Source of the DNA: an uncultured Prevotellaceae bacterium
GTDB lineage: Bacteria > Bacteroidota > Bacteroidia > Bacteroidales > Bacteroidaceae
DNA: 50,285 bases
Reading direction: 5' to 3'
NCBI GenBank assembly: GCA_900318555.1
Contig: ONKX01000018.1
Location: 1 to 50,285 of the forward strand
The notes under the pieces were generated by a model. The model saw only the letters and a list, made by a program, of their open reading frames with translations, had not been told where the DNA came from and ran no database searches. Below are positions 15,182-23,511 of the stretch, piece after piece. Numbering within the stretch: position 1 is the stretch's first letter; the number at the start of each line of letters is the position of its first letter. The position numbers and the translations under genes are program-made.

Positions 15182-16705
15182 ATGATTGAGAAATGGAATT
15201 ACTTTGTTTATGACCTATGTGAGGCCAAGAAGAAAGATGTTGACGAAGACAGCTTTCATACTCTCATTGAGACCCAACTACAACATTTGGGATGGGCAAA
15301 GTTCAAAGGAGAGATATGTCACAAGCCCAATATTCATATTGGCAACAACAACCGTATTGAGCCAGATATCTTAATAAAGAGAGATGGTGAGGACGAATTT
15401 GTGATTGAGGTAAAACGTCCATCACACAAGCAAAGTAAAAAGGACGTAGATCAATTGCTGTCATATATGCGTCTGCTGAAGCTAAGTGTAGGCATTTATA
15501 TGGGTGAACATATCGAAATCTTTTATGATATGCCTTCGAGTAAGGAGGCCATATCTATTATGAAGATTCCACTGGAAATTGACAACAAACTGGGTGCAAG
15601 ATTTATTGATAAGTTCTTGAAAGATAATTTCAGTAGAGAGGCTATTGTGGGCTTCTGCGAAGAACGTATCCAAGAGATACAACGCCAGAACAGCTTGAAT
15701 GAAATCAAGGAGAGTCTGATAGCAGATGCCCAGACACAGATAGCAGAAAGCTTGAAGCCTTATTTAATGGATAAATATGGCAGTAGTTTCTCTGAAGAAG
15801 AAATCAGGGGCATGTTGTCTACTATGCGCTTTACTGCTTCTGCTGATGGAAGTCGAACTGAACCAGAAGTAGTTGTCCCCAAACCTCAACCTAAGCCAAA
15901 GAACAATCTTATTAAGTGTCATATAACCAGGAATGCTGATGCCCAAGGCCTTTTTAATCCTGCAAATCAGTCTCTGACAGTTCTAAAGGGAAGTCGAATC
16001 AATCCTGTACACGTAAGAAAGATTAGCGAAGCAGGAAGAAAGAAACGCGACTGGCAGTTTGCAGAATATACAGAAGTGCAGGATGGAAAGAGAATAGTTA
16101 AGGAGGACGTACTTTTTGACACTCCAAGTGGTGCAGCTCAATTCTGTGTTGGTGGTTCTGCCAACGGCTGGAATGAATGGAAAGACGAGGAAGGTCGTGA
16201 GTTGAATGTATATCGCGTCAATGATGGTACACATAAGACTGGAGGCAGTTTCGATACAAACAGGGTAACTGCCCCACACCAATTCCAGCTGGACTTTTGG
16301 ACGAAATTCAAAGAAAAACTGGAGGTAACGGGAAAGATTCCAACTTTACAGACCCCACAGCCCCACAACTGGTATGATGTAAGGATAGGACGCTCGAACA
16401 TCTTGTTGAATAATGTCTGCAATACTCAGAAAAACTTCGTGAGTGTGAGGCTATATATCAGGAATCAAGTAGTTGATGTGTATTATCCTGCTCTAGAAGC
16501 CAGACGCAACGAGATAAACCAGGCCTTGGGCTGTGAGCCAGTATGGGATGCAAATCCTGCGGCAAAGGATAAGACAATCGCCCTGTTCCACAAGAAGGAT
16601 CTATCAAATCCAGAGAAAGTAGAGGAAGCTCTGGACTGGCTTGTTCAGCAGACCATTATTTTCTATAATGTTTTCTCGAAGGAAGTAAAGGGAATTAAAG
16701 TATAA
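15182..16705 (+). CDS. PD-(D/E)XK (HsdR-N-like) protein with DUF4357 and DUF4268 domains
   Basis: 507 residues. The N-terminal nuclease-like domain has EPDILIK (Asp62) and FVIEVKRP (Glu76, Lys78), the arrangement of type I restriction HsdR N-terminal domains. A middle coiled region (~150-210) follows. Then comes SGAAQFCVGGSANGWNEWK (about 317-335), a DUF4357-type motif, and a DUF4268-like C-terminal domain (FQLDFWTKFKEKLE through YYPALEARR to the end). It lies 48 bp after the type IIG gene on the same strand, so the two form an operon. Whether it is a second effector nuclease, a specificity aid or a regulator cannot be told. It lacks helicase motifs, so it is not a complete HsdR. Confidence 0.75.
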   Translation: MIEKWNYFVYDLCEAKKKDVDEDSFHTLIETQLQHLGWAKFKGEICHKPNIHIGNNNRIEPDILIKRDGEDEFVIEVKRPSHKQSKKDVDQLLSYMRLLKLSVGIYMGEHIEIFYDMPSSKEAISIMKIPLEIDNKLGARFIDKFLKDNFSREAIVGFCEERIQEIQRQNSLNEIKESLIADAQTQIAESLKPYLMDKYGSSFSEEEIRGMLSTMRFTASADGSRTEPEVVVPKPQPKPKNNLIKCHITRNADAQGLFNPANQSLTVLKGSRINPVHVRKISEAGRKKRDWQFAEYTEVQDGKRIVKEDVLFDTPSGAAQFCVGGSANGWNEWKDEEGRELNVYRVNDGTHKTGGSFDTNRVTAPHQFQLDFWTKFKEKLEVTGKIPTLQTPQPHNWYDVRIGRSNILLNNVCNTQKNFVSVRLYIRNQVVDVYYPALEARRNEINQALGCEPVWDANPAAKDKTIALFHKKDLSNPEKVEEALDWLVQQTIIFYNVFSKEVKGIKV

Positions 16706-16709
16706 TAGG

Positions 16710-17207
16710 ATGAAGAAAAGGTATGAATCAATAGAAAAGCCAGACAAATGCCCTAAATGTGGGGCGCCTGTGTATCGGATACAATATGGCATGCCGATGA
16801 TGTCGGAAGAGGAGTATTTCAATACTTATCATGAGCATGTTATCTATGGTGGATGCTGTGTTTCAGAAGATGACCCGGAATGGCAGTGTAGCAAATGCGG
16901 AGCTGAGTTTTACAATGCAAAACATATTCCATTGACAAAGAAAGATGCCTATGCAAAGTTAGATGTTATGCTGAGCGAAGAGGATAAGAAAGAAATGACA
17001 AAGGGAGATTCCTGTGAATATCATTTTTCGCTTGGGATGTGGATCAGAAATAACTGGATTTATGAACAGGATGATGAGTATAGAAAGCTTTTAGCTGAAA
17101 TATTTGGTGATGATTCTCCCTTCTTTGAACCAGATGATCTGTCTGACAGGATTATCAAGTCGTATCAGCGACATCTGAGGGGACTGAAGAAAAAGAAGCA
17201 GGACTGA
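16710..17207 (+). CDS. Zinc-ribbon protein with a DUF6794-like C-terminal part
   Basis: 165 residues. Two CxxC pairs, CPKC (about 14-17) and CSKC (about 60-63), form a split zinc ribbon. The C-terminal FSLGMWIRNNWIY...DDLSDRIIKSYQRHLRG resembles the DUF6794 family (short proteins with an LGxWIRNNW motif). It begins 4 bp after the previous stop, so it shares the restriction operon, though similar genes also occur far from restriction systems. No function is known. A terminator lies directly on its stop codon. Confidence 0.65.
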   Translation: MKKRYESIEKPDKCPKCGAPVYRIQYGMPMMSEEEYFNTYHEHVIYGGCCVSEDDPEWQCSKCGAEFYNAKHIPLTKKDAYAKLDVMLSEEDKKEMTKGDSCEYHFSLGMWIRNNWIYEQDDEYRKLLAEIFGDDSPFFEPDDLSDRIIKSYQRHLRGLKKKKQD

Positions 17208-17222
17208 AAGGGTCCTGCTTCT
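17194..17222. terminator. Bidirectional terminator
   Basis: AGAAGCAGGAC (17194-17204) pairs perfectly with GTCCTGCTTCT (17212-17222) around a 7-base loop. A-rich and T-rich flanks allow it to serve the plus-strand operon and the convergent minus-strand unit. Confidence 0.8.
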
Positions 17223-17228
17223 ATTAGC

Positions 17229-17576
17229 TTAAACTGGTTCCACATCCTCCAGCTCATCAATCAGCTCGATAATTGACTTACCATCAATTTTGAACTGCTC
17301 AAGGGCTGTATTGCCATCAGGGAATGCCTGATACTCTTCTGTGTAGTGCTCATCGCAATATGCTACATGCTTCGAATCAGAGAGGAAATGATACGGCTTG
17401 CCTTTGTAAGTGAAATACAGGTCATATCTTTGTACGGCGAAATCATAGAATAAAGTTTCCTCTACTCCATTCTTATAGCCATGATATAAGCTTCCATTCA
17501 CTTTGTAGTTAGGTGGATACTTGGCATTGTACCAATAACCAGCCAAATCTTTCATTACATAGTCTTCATGTGCCAT
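17229..17576 (-). CDS. Small acidic hypothetical protein, possible immunity partner
   Basis: 115 residues, not recognised. It is rich in Tyr, Phe and acidic residues, with the end IELIDELEDVEPV strongly acidic, and has no signal peptide. It follows the gene ending at 17584 by 7 bp and is the last of a three-gene unit. Small acidic proteins directly after a toxin-like gene are often immunity proteins; that is only a suggestion from order and composition. Confidence 0.55.
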   Translation of the reverse strand: MAHEDYVMKDLAGYWYNAKYPPNYKVNGSLYHGYKNGVEETLFYDFAVQRYDLYFTYKGKPYHFLSDSKHVAYCDEHYTEEYQAFPDGNTALEQFKIDGKSIIELIDELEDVEPV

Positions 17577-17583
17577 TTTTTTC

Positions 17584-17952
17584 TTATTTAAAGTTTAAAA
17601 CATCATCTATTAGTTTCTTCATGCTCTTTGTAAGCGGTTGTGCATCAAGAGGATGTCCATCTTTCCAAGGATGGAAATGAGCGCCCAAACCGTCATGGTC
17701 TGTTGTGTGAATCTCAAAAATCTTTTTGCCATCAGCATCGTATTTTGCAATAGCCTTCACCCCCTTGCCACTTTTATTAAAGATTGCATAGACGGAATTA
17801 GGGCTGTGACTTTCTTCTGGCAATTTTAAGGATGACTTAGGATTCTTCAACTCGAGAATTTTTATTCCAGAACTCGTTATTGTTACAGTTTTCCATCTGC
17901 GACCAGCTTCCGACGCGGTTGTTTTTCTTGCAAAACTTCCATTACCTCCCAT
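17584..17952 (-). CDS. Small basic hypothetical protein with an HFHP motif, toxin-like
   Basis: 122 residues, not firmly recognised. The N-terminus is Gly/Ser/Arg-rich (MGGNGSFARKTTASEAGRRW). The C-terminal part holds HTTDHDGLGAHFHPWKDGHP, with five histidines that could form a metal or catalytic site, as in several small toxin domains of phage and polymorphic-toxin systems. The gene overlaps the DUF4417 gene by 11 bp and precedes a small acidic protein. A toxin-immunity pair is possible but unproven. Confidence 0.55.
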   Translation of the reverse strand: MGGNGSFARKTTASEAGRRWKTVTITSSGIKILELKNPKSSLKLPEESHSPNSVYAIFNKSGKGVKAIAKYDADGKKIFEIHTTDHDGLGAHFHPWKDGHPLDAQPLTKSMKKLIDDVLNFK

Positions 17953-18616
17953 AGCGCAATTTCTTTAGACGTTCGTTAAAAAAATAAAGGCTGATATCGC
18001 TGTGCTCGTAAGGCATACGAGTGCCATAGCGAATAATGAGAGAGGGATGAAGCGTCGAGATGGCTTTCTCGTAGCCACGATACCAAAGGTACTTTGACAC
18101 GTCGTGCTTTAGGATGCCATTACAGTTGATAGCTACAGGTGCGTATTGAGGAATGCCCGTGAAACTATAGTCATAGCTATCGGGCAACGACCAGGTAACA
18201 TTGGGGATAACAATGACTCCATGCTGTTGCAGATAACGCGCAAATGCACGATTGATATATGCACTGAGATATCTTTCATCTGCAGACATGTCGGAATACT
18301 GAGATAAGTCGGGCATGATTACCGCATTACATTTCAGGAAGAAGTCCAGATATCTTTCCGGATGGCGAAGTACGCAAAAGAAGCGTCTATCGTGGATAAA
18401 GAAATGGACTACGCATCCATAGTCCTTACGGGCATAGGCCTCATGAAAAGGTACTAACCTGATAGGGACTATGTTTTCAATCTTAATTGATTTCAGCACT
18501 GGCAGCTCTTTTCTGCTTGCTGAAGGCAGGCCACCATACAAATCGGGGTGAAGAAGTTCGCTATAGTTAATTTTGAACTCCTTTCTCTTTAACTTTAATG
18601 GTTCTAATTTCGTCAT
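17942..18616 (-). CDS. DUF4417 family protein
   Basis: 224 residues matching the DUF4417 pattern: IVPIRLVPFHEAY, then CVVHFFIHDRRFFCVLRHPERYLDF, VIVIPNVTWSLPDSYDY and a final HPSLIIRYG. This family is common in mobile elements and prophages of Firmicutes and occurs in gut Bacteroidetes; no function is established. It is the first gene of the minus-strand unit. The likely promoter is at 18956-18925, leaving a ~300-nt leader opposite the small RNA at 18714. Confidence 0.7.
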   Translation of the reverse strand: MTKLEPLKLKRKEFKINYSELLHPDLYGGLPSASRKELPVLKSIKIENIVPIRLVPFHEAYARKDYGCVVHFFIHDRRFFCVLRHPERYLDFFLKCNAVIMPDLSQYSDMSADERYLSAYINRAFARYLQQHGVIVIPNVTWSLPDSYDYSFTGIPQYAPVAINCNGILKHDVSKYLWYRGYEKAISTLHPSLIIRYGTRMPYEHSDISLYFFNERLKKLRYGR

Positions 18617-18705
18617 TTTGAACTTTAAAAAGTTAAAAATACTAATAATCTATAATAATTACCCGATATTAGAACCATCATGTGCCGCTTTCAAGAATAA
18701 TTTCT

Positions 18706-18815
18706 TAATTTTGCAGCAAGGAACTATGATGATCCCTTTTCTGGGGCAACTCGGAAAGTCTATCGGGAGAGCAATCCTAAGGTCTCGTACTATTCGCGGT
18801 AGTACGGGACTTTTT
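18706..18815 (+). ncRNA. Small RNA gene (~100 nt) with terminator, antisense to the DUF4417 leader
   Basis: TAATTTTG at 18706-18713 fits the -7 element (the -33 element is weak: TGTG at 18681, spacer 21). RNA would begin near 18720. It ends in a strong terminator: GTCTCGTACTA (18782-18792), a 7-base loop, TAGTACGGGAC (18800-18810) and T5. The body has further pairings (CCC..GGGG near 18734-18745). It carries no open frame of note. It lies on the opposite strand to the leader of the DUF4417 unit, so it could act as an antisense regulator. Confidence 0.5.
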
Positions 18816-18840
18816 CGTTGCCTTACTCTGTTATATCTTT

Positions 18841-18894
18841 CTAAACATCATAATGCTCATCTATTTTAAAGTTAATTACTCGGCCTTTTCTCAT
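18841..18894 (-). CDS. Possible 17-residue leader peptide
   Basis: Starting at ATG 18894 and ending at TAG 18841, the frame reads MRKGRVINFKIDEHYDV. It begins about 25 bases after the expected transcription start of the minus-strand promoter at 18925-18956. It could be a leader peptide of the DUF4417 transcript, the remains of a longer gene, or chance. Confidence 0.25.
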   Translation of the reverse strand: MRKGRVINFKIDEHYDV

Positions 18895-18924
18895 GGAATT
18901 GAGATGGAGACCCTTATCACCTTG

Positions 18925-18956
18925 CAAAGTTAACAATAATAATACTCTCATCCAAA
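18925..18956 (-). promoter_or_regulatory. Promoter for the DUF4417 unit
   Basis: On the minus strand TTTG (18956-18953), a 20-base spacer and TAACTTTG (18932-18925) match the Bacteroidetes promoter exactly. Transcription would run toward 18616. Confidence 0.75.
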
Positions 18957-19126
18957 AATATAATAAAAAAAATGTTCATATTCGAATTTTTTTATGTAAT
19001 TTCGCAGTCTGAAACAAACAAAATCTTTTTAAAAGCATTTCGTCGCATCGTTTGAGATGCTAGAGGGACTGGTGAGTGACATTAACGATGGCTGAGGGGG
19101 GTAGCAAACAAAAAAATGGGCTGATG
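18957..19126. other. Gap between accessory region and lptB
   Basis: AT-rich, with a possible plus-strand -7 element TAATTTCG at 18997-19004 and a small hairpin GCATC-GTTTGA-GATGC near 19046-19061. No gene is supported; a short RNA is conceivable. Confidence 0.35.
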
Positions 19127-19158
19127 TTTGGTCAGCTCACTTTTTTTTCGTACCTTCG
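19127..19158 (+). promoter_or_regulatory. Promoter of lptB
   Basis: TTTG (19127-19130), a 20-base spacer, TACCTTCG (19151-19158), one mismatch to TAnnTTTG. The start codon is 8 bases later. Confidence 0.75.
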
Positions 19159-19166
19159 CCGGCGAT

Positions 19167-19979
19167 ATGGAAGAAACGAGTAATATGCAGGAACAGGAGC
19201 ACATGGTGCTGCGTACGGAGGGGCTGGTGAAGATTTACGGCAAGCGTACGGTGGTGAATGACGTGTCGTTCGATGTGAAGCAGGGCGAGATTGTCGGTCT
19301 GCTGGGTCCTAACGGTGCCGGTAAAACGACGTCGTTCTATATGACGACGGGACTGATAGTGCCGAATAAAGGTCATATATTTTTGGGCGACGAGGACGTG
19401 ACGACCTACCCCGTGTATAGGCGTGCCCGCGCTGGTATCGGCTATCTGGCACAGGAGGCCTCGGTGTTCCGTAAGATGACGGTCGAGGACAATATCCTGT
19501 CGGTATTGGAGATGACGGGCAAGCCCCGCGACTACCAGTTGGAGAAGTTGGAGAGCCTGATCAAGGAGTTCCGTCTGCAGAAGGTGCGCAAGAATACCGG
19601 TGACCGCCTGTCGGGTGGTGAGCGCCGTAGGACGGAGATAGCGCGCTGTCTGGCCATTGAGCCGAAATTCATCATGCTCGACGAGCCGTTTGCCGGTGTG
19701 GACCCCATTGCCGTTGAGGACATCCAGTTTATTGTGTGGAAGCTGAAGGACAAGAATATCGGTATTCTTATTACCGACCATAACGTGGAAGATACGCTGT
19801 GTATCACCGACCGCGCCTATCTGTTGTTCGAGGGCCGCATCCTGTTCCACGGGTCACCGGAGGAGTTGGCCGCCAACCCGATAGTGCGTAAAAACTACTT
19901 GACGGAGTCGTTTGTGTTGAGGCAGAAAGACTTCTCGGCGTTGGAGGAACAGCGCAAGGCAGAAGAGGAAGAAAGTTAA
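19167..19979 (+). CDS. lptB: Lipopolysaccharide export ATPase LptB
   Basis: 270 residues. This cytoplasmic ATPase drives the LptFG transporter that carries lipopolysaccharide to the outer membrane. Walker A GPNGAGKT is at residues 47-54, [13 protein letters not shown] at ~148-160 (the ERRR form is characteristic of LptB), Walker [14 protein letters not shown] at ~168-180 and the H-loop [10 protein letters not shown] after it. ATG 19167 is chosen because the frame's earlier start at 19128 lies within the promoter. The extended acidic C-terminus ([12 protein letters not shown]) is common in Bacteroidetes. Confidence 0.93.
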   Translation: MEETSNMQEQEHMVLRTEGLVKIYGKRTVVNDVSFDVKQGEIVGLLGPNGAGKTTSFYMTTGLIVPNKGHIFLGDEDVTTYPVYRRARAGIGYLAQEASVFRKMTVEDNILSVLEMTGKPRDYQLEKLESLIKEFRLQKVRKNTGDRLSGGERRRTEIARCLAIEPKFIMLDEPFAGVDPIAVEDIQFIVWKLKDKNIGILITDHNVEDTLCITDRAYLLFEGRILFHGSPEELAANPIVRKNYLTESFVLRQKDFSALEEQRKAEEEES

Positions 19980-19989
19980 TAATTCTTAA

Positions 19990-20020
19990 GAGGTGAGTGT
20001 TAAGAGGTGAGAGGTGAGAG
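19990..20020. repeat. 7-bp-period tract (GAGGTGA)
   Basis: GAGGTGA, GTGTTAA, GAGGTGA, GAGGTGA, GAG in tandem between lptB and tig. The same motif family occurs at 25697-25740 and inside waaA and the DUF5703 gene. Confidence 0.85.
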
Positions 20021-20082
20021 AAAATTCGTACCTTTGCACGCTCATAACGCATGTATATTATTAAATAAGGTATAAAAAAGAG

Positions 20083-21432
20083 ATGAATATTACATTTGAA
20101 GCTCCTGACAAGATCAATGGTTTGATGACCATTACATTGGAGTCGGCTGACTATCAGCCTGAGGTCGAGAAGACCCTGAAAGACTATCGTAAGCGCGCCA
20201 ACATTCCCGGATTCCGTCCTGGTCAGGCCCCGATGGGCATGATCAAGCGTCAGTTCGGTACCAGTGTGAAGGTTGACGCCGTGAACAAGCTGTTAGGCGA
20301 GAAGTTGTACGAATATGTTCGTGAGAACAAGATTCAGATGTTGGGTGAGCCCCTCCCCAGCGAGCAGCAGGAAGCCCTCGACTTCGAGAGCGACCAGCCC
20401 CTGACATTTAAGTTCGACATTGCCGTAGCCCCTGAGTTTGAGGCTAAGTTGAGCGGTAAGGACAAGGTTCCTTTCTATAACATCACCGTTGACGACAAGC
20501 TCATCGACCAGCAGGTGGAGATGTATCAGAGCCGTGCCGGTCAGTATGAGAAGGTAGAGCAGTTTGATGCCGAGCAGCGTGATATGCTGAAGGGTGACCT
20601 GCGCGAGGTGAATGGCACTATTGAGGTTGCCGACGCCGTGCTGATGCCCCAGTATATGAAGGTGGACGACCAGAAGAAGCTGTTTGACGGCTGTAAGCTG
20701 GGTGACATCATCACCTGGAATCCCCGCAAGGCCTATCCTGAGAGCGATGTCGAGGTATCGAGCCTGCTGAAGATTCAGAAGGAAGAGGTGAAAGACCACG
20801 AGGGTGATTTCACTTTCCAGATTACCGAGATCAGCCGTTTCGTGAAGGCTGAGGTGAACCAGACACTGTTCGACCAGACCTTCGGTGAGGGTGCTGTGAA
20901 GAGCGAGAAGGAGTTCCGTCAGAAGATTGCCGACCAGATCAGTCAGCAGTTCAAGGCTGACAGCGACTATAAGTTCCTGCTCGACGTCCGTGAGCACATG
21001 GAGAAGAAGGTTGGCAAGCTGGAGTTCCCCGAGGCTATCTTGAAGCGTGTGATGATTCAGAACAACAAAGACCGCAAGGATGCTCAGGAGTATGTAGAGA
21101 AGAACTTCGAGCTGAGTATCAGGGAGTTAGGCTGGCACCTCATCAAGGAGCAGCTCGTTGCCGCTCAGGGTATCAAGGTCGAGGAAGACGACTTGAAGCA
21201 GGTTGCCAAGGAGGCCGCCCGTGCACAGTTTGCCCAGTACGGTATGAGCAATGTTCCCGAGGAGTATCTGGATAACTACGCTCAGGAGATGTTGAAGAAG
21301 CGTGAGAATGTTGACGGCCTCGTTGACCGTGCCGTTGACGTGAAGCTGACCGCCGCCCTGAAGGGTGTGGTGAAGCTCGACGAAAAAGACATCACTTTGG
21401 AGGACTTCCAGAAGATGCTTCAAGAAAAGTAA
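20083..21432 (+). CDS. tig: Trigger factor, ribosome-associated chaperone
   Basis: 449 residues. Trigger factor sits at the ribosomal exit tunnel and shields nascent chains. The ribosome-binding motif region RKRANIPGFRPGQAPMGMIK (about 36-55) contains the GFRxGxxP signature. The middle domain is diverged, as in other Bacteroidetes, and the long helical C-terminal arms follow. A -7 element TACCTTTG lies at 20029-20036 without a clear -33. A perfect terminator follows at 21503. Confidence 0.93.
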   Translation: MNITFEAPDKINGLMTITLESADYQPEVEKTLKDYRKRANIPGFRPGQAPMGMIKRQFGTSVKVDAVNKLLGEKLYEYVRENKIQMLGEPLPSEQQEALDFESDQPLTFKFDIAVAPEFEAKLSGKDKVPFYNITVDDKLIDQQVEMYQSRAGQYEKVEQFDAEQRDMLKGDLREVNGTIEVADAVLMPQYMKVDDQKKLFDGCKLGDIITWNPRKAYPESDVEVSSLLKIQKEEVKDHEGDFTFQITEISRFVKAEVNQTLFDQTFGEGAVKSEKEFRQKIADQISQQFKADSDYKFLLDVREHMEKKVGKLEFPEAILKRVMIQNNKDRKDAQEYVEKNFELSIRELGWHLIKEQLVAAQGIKVEEDDLKQVAKEAARAQFAQYGMSNVPEEYLDNYAQEMLKKRENVDGLVDRAVDVKLTAALKGVVKLDEKDITLEDFQKMLQEK

Positions 21433-21502
21433 AAAGTAAGAAGATAAAAAGGAAAAAACGTTAAAAGAAAACCTCTTTATATTTCTTTAACCAAAAAAAT
21501 AG

Positions 21503-21533
21503 GTCGGAATGCTTTGCGTTCCGACTTTTTTTT
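21503..21533 (+). terminator. Terminator of tig
   Basis: GTCGGAATGC, loop TTT, GCGTTCCGAC and T8 (21526-21533). The clpP promoter overlaps it. Confidence 0.9.
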
Positions 21534-21542
21534 GTAATTTTG
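21513..21542 (+). promoter_or_regulatory. Probable clpP promoter
   Basis: TTTG (21513-21516), an 18-base spacer, TAATTTTG (21535-21542). The -33 element lies in the loop of the tig terminator. Confidence 0.5.
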
Positions 21543-21617
21543 TATCTACTTTTCGCGAAAAAGGCAGGCAGACCCCTGCTTTTTGTCATAAATAATGAAA
21601 ATAAAAAGAAAGAATAT

Positions 21618-22283
21618 ATGAACAACGATTTTAGAAAATATGCTACCAAGCATCTTGGAATTAACGGTCTCGTACTCGACGAAGTGATGAGTGCACAGGC
21701 ACAGTATCTGAACCCCTATATCCTGGAGGAGCGTCAGTTGAATGTCACCCAGATGGATGTCTTTTCGCGACTGATGATGGACCGCATCATCTTCCTCGGC
21801 ACACAGATTGACGACTATACCGCCAATACCCTGCAGGCTCAGCTGTTGTATCTGGACTCTGTGGATTCGGGCAAGGACATCAGCATCTATCTGAATTCCC
21901 CTGGTGGCAGCGTGACGGCAGGCCTCGGCATCTATGACACCATGCAGTTCATCTCCAGCGACGTGGCTACCATCTGTACCGGTATGGCAGCCTCGATGGC
22001 CGCTGTGCTGCTCGTAGCAGGTACGGAAGGCAAGCGTTCGGCACTGCCTCACAGCCGTGTGATGATTCACCAGCCGTTAGGTGGCGTGCAGGGTCAGGCT
22101 TCGGATATTGAGATTGAGGCCAAGGAGATTATGAAGTTCAAGAAGGAACTCTATACCATCATCTCCGAACATTCGCACACCCCTTATGACAAGGTGTGGA
22201 ACGACTCTGACCGCAACTACTGGATGACGGCAGAGGAGGCCAAGGAATATGGTATGATTGATCAAGTGTTGAAGAAGAAGTAA
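21618..22283 (+). CDS. clpP: ATP-dependent Clp protease proteolytic subunit
   Basis: 221 residues. The catalytic serine is in [10 protein letters not shown] (Ser126), His in MIHQP (His151), and the Asp near residue 196 (NDSDRNYWM). It forms a 14-subunit barrel that degrades proteins handed over by ClpX. ATG 21618 is preferred over the frame's earlier start at 21540, which lies inside the promoter. Its TAA overlaps the ATG of clpX by one base. Confidence 0.95.
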   Translation: MNNDFRKYATKHLGINGLVLDEVMSAQAQYLNPYILEERQLNVTQMDVFSRLMMDRIIFLGTQIDDYTANTLQAQLLYLDSVDSGKDISIYLNSPGGSVTAGLGIYDTMQFISSDVATICTGMAASMAAVLLVAGTEGKRSALPHSRVMIHQPLGGVQGQASDIEIEAKEIMKFKKELYTIISEHSHTPYDKVWNDSDRNYWMTAEEAKEYGMIDQVLKKK

Positions 22284-23497
22284 TGGCAAAGAAATGTAAT
22301 TTCTGTGGACGTAGCGACCGTGACGTAAAACTTCTGATTACGGGTATCGACGGAGCAATCTGTGAGGATTGTGCCGTCCAGGCCTATCAGGTGGCTACTG
22401 CCAACGGCTATGGACCAGATGCCAAGAAGAAAGCCAATAGCGGCAAGAAGCTGAACGTGCCCAAGCCCAAGGAAATCAAGGCCTATCTGGATCAGTATAT
22501 CATCGGTCAGGATGAAGCCAAGAGATACCTTTCTGTTGCCGTCTATAACCACTATAAGCGTTTGCAGCAGCCCGACAGCGACCAAGGTGTGGAAATCGAG
22601 AAATCGAACGTCATCATGGTTGGTTCGACGGGTACTGGCAAGACGCTGTTGGCGAGAACCATTGCCAAACTGCTGGACGTGCCGTTTACCATTGTCGATG
22701 CCACCGTGTTTACGGAAGCCGGCTATGTCGGCGAGGATGTAGAGAGCATTCTGACCCGTCTGTTGCAGGTTGCCGACTATAATGTGGAGGCTACGCAGCG
22801 TGGTATTGTCTTCATCGACGAGATTGACAAGATAGCCCGTAAGTCGGACAATCCCTCCATCACCCGTGACGTCAGTGGCGAGGGTGTGCAGCAGGGACTG
22901 TTGAAACTGTTGGAAGGTACTACCGTCAATGTGCCGCCCAAGGGTGGCCGCAAGCATCCAGATCAGGAGTATATCGGTGTTGATACCCGTAACATCCTGT
23001 TTATCTGCGGTGGTGCCTTCGATGGCATTGAGCGTAAGATAGCCCAGCGCATGAATACCCATACGGTAGGCTATAACTCAGTGCAGAACGTGAGAAAGAT
23101 AGATAAGGAAAACCTGATGCAGTATATCGTCCCTCAGGATTTGAAGTCGTTCGGACTGATTCCTGAGATCATCGGTCGACTGCCTGTGCTGACCTATCTG
23201 AATCCTCTGGACCGCGACGCTTTGACGAAGATATTGACAGAGCCTAAGAACTCCATCGTGAAGCAGTATGAGAAGCTGTTTGAGATGGATGGTATCAAGC
23301 TTACCTTCACCCCTGAGGCTCTGAAACTCATCGTCGACAAAGCTGTGGAGTATAAGCTCGGTGCTCGCGGACTACGCTCCATTGTGGAGAATATTATGAT
23401 GGAGGCAATGTTTGAGATACCCTCCAAACGAGTGAAATCCTTTGACGTGACGAAAGAGTATGCCCAGGAGCAGCTCGACAAGTCGCATCTACAATAA
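22283..23497 (+). CDS. clpX: ClpX, AAA+ unfoldase of the ClpXP protease
   Basis: 404 residues. The N-terminal C4 zinc finger (Cys5, 8, 27, 30), Walker A GSTGTGKT (114-121), Walker B FIDEID and the [18 protein letters not shown] sensor region are all present. It recognises tagged proteins and threads them into ClpP. It is translationally coupled to clpP by a one-base overlap; recQ follows after 14 bp. Confidence 0.95.
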   Translation: MAKKCNFCGRSDRDVKLLITGIDGAICEDCAVQAYQVATANGYGPDAKKKANSGKKLNVPKPKEIKAYLDQYIIGQDEAKRYLSVAVYNHYKRLQQPDSDQGVEIEKSNVIMVGSTGTGKTLLARTIAKLLDVPFTIVDATVFTEAGYVGEDVESILTRLLQVADYNVEATQRGIVFIDEIDKIARKSDNPSITRDVSGEGVQQGLLKLLEGTTVNVPPKGGRKHPDQEYIGVDTRNILFICGGAFDGIERKIAQRMNTHTVGYNSVQNVRKIDKENLMQYIVPQDLKSFGLIPEIIGRLPVLTYLNPLDRDALTKILTEPKNSIVKQYEKLFEMDGIKLTFTPEALKLIVDKAVEYKLGARGLRSIVENIMMEAMFEIPSKRVKSFDVTKEYAQEQLDKSHLQ

Positions 23498-23511
23498 CAC
23501 TTAGAAAGTCT

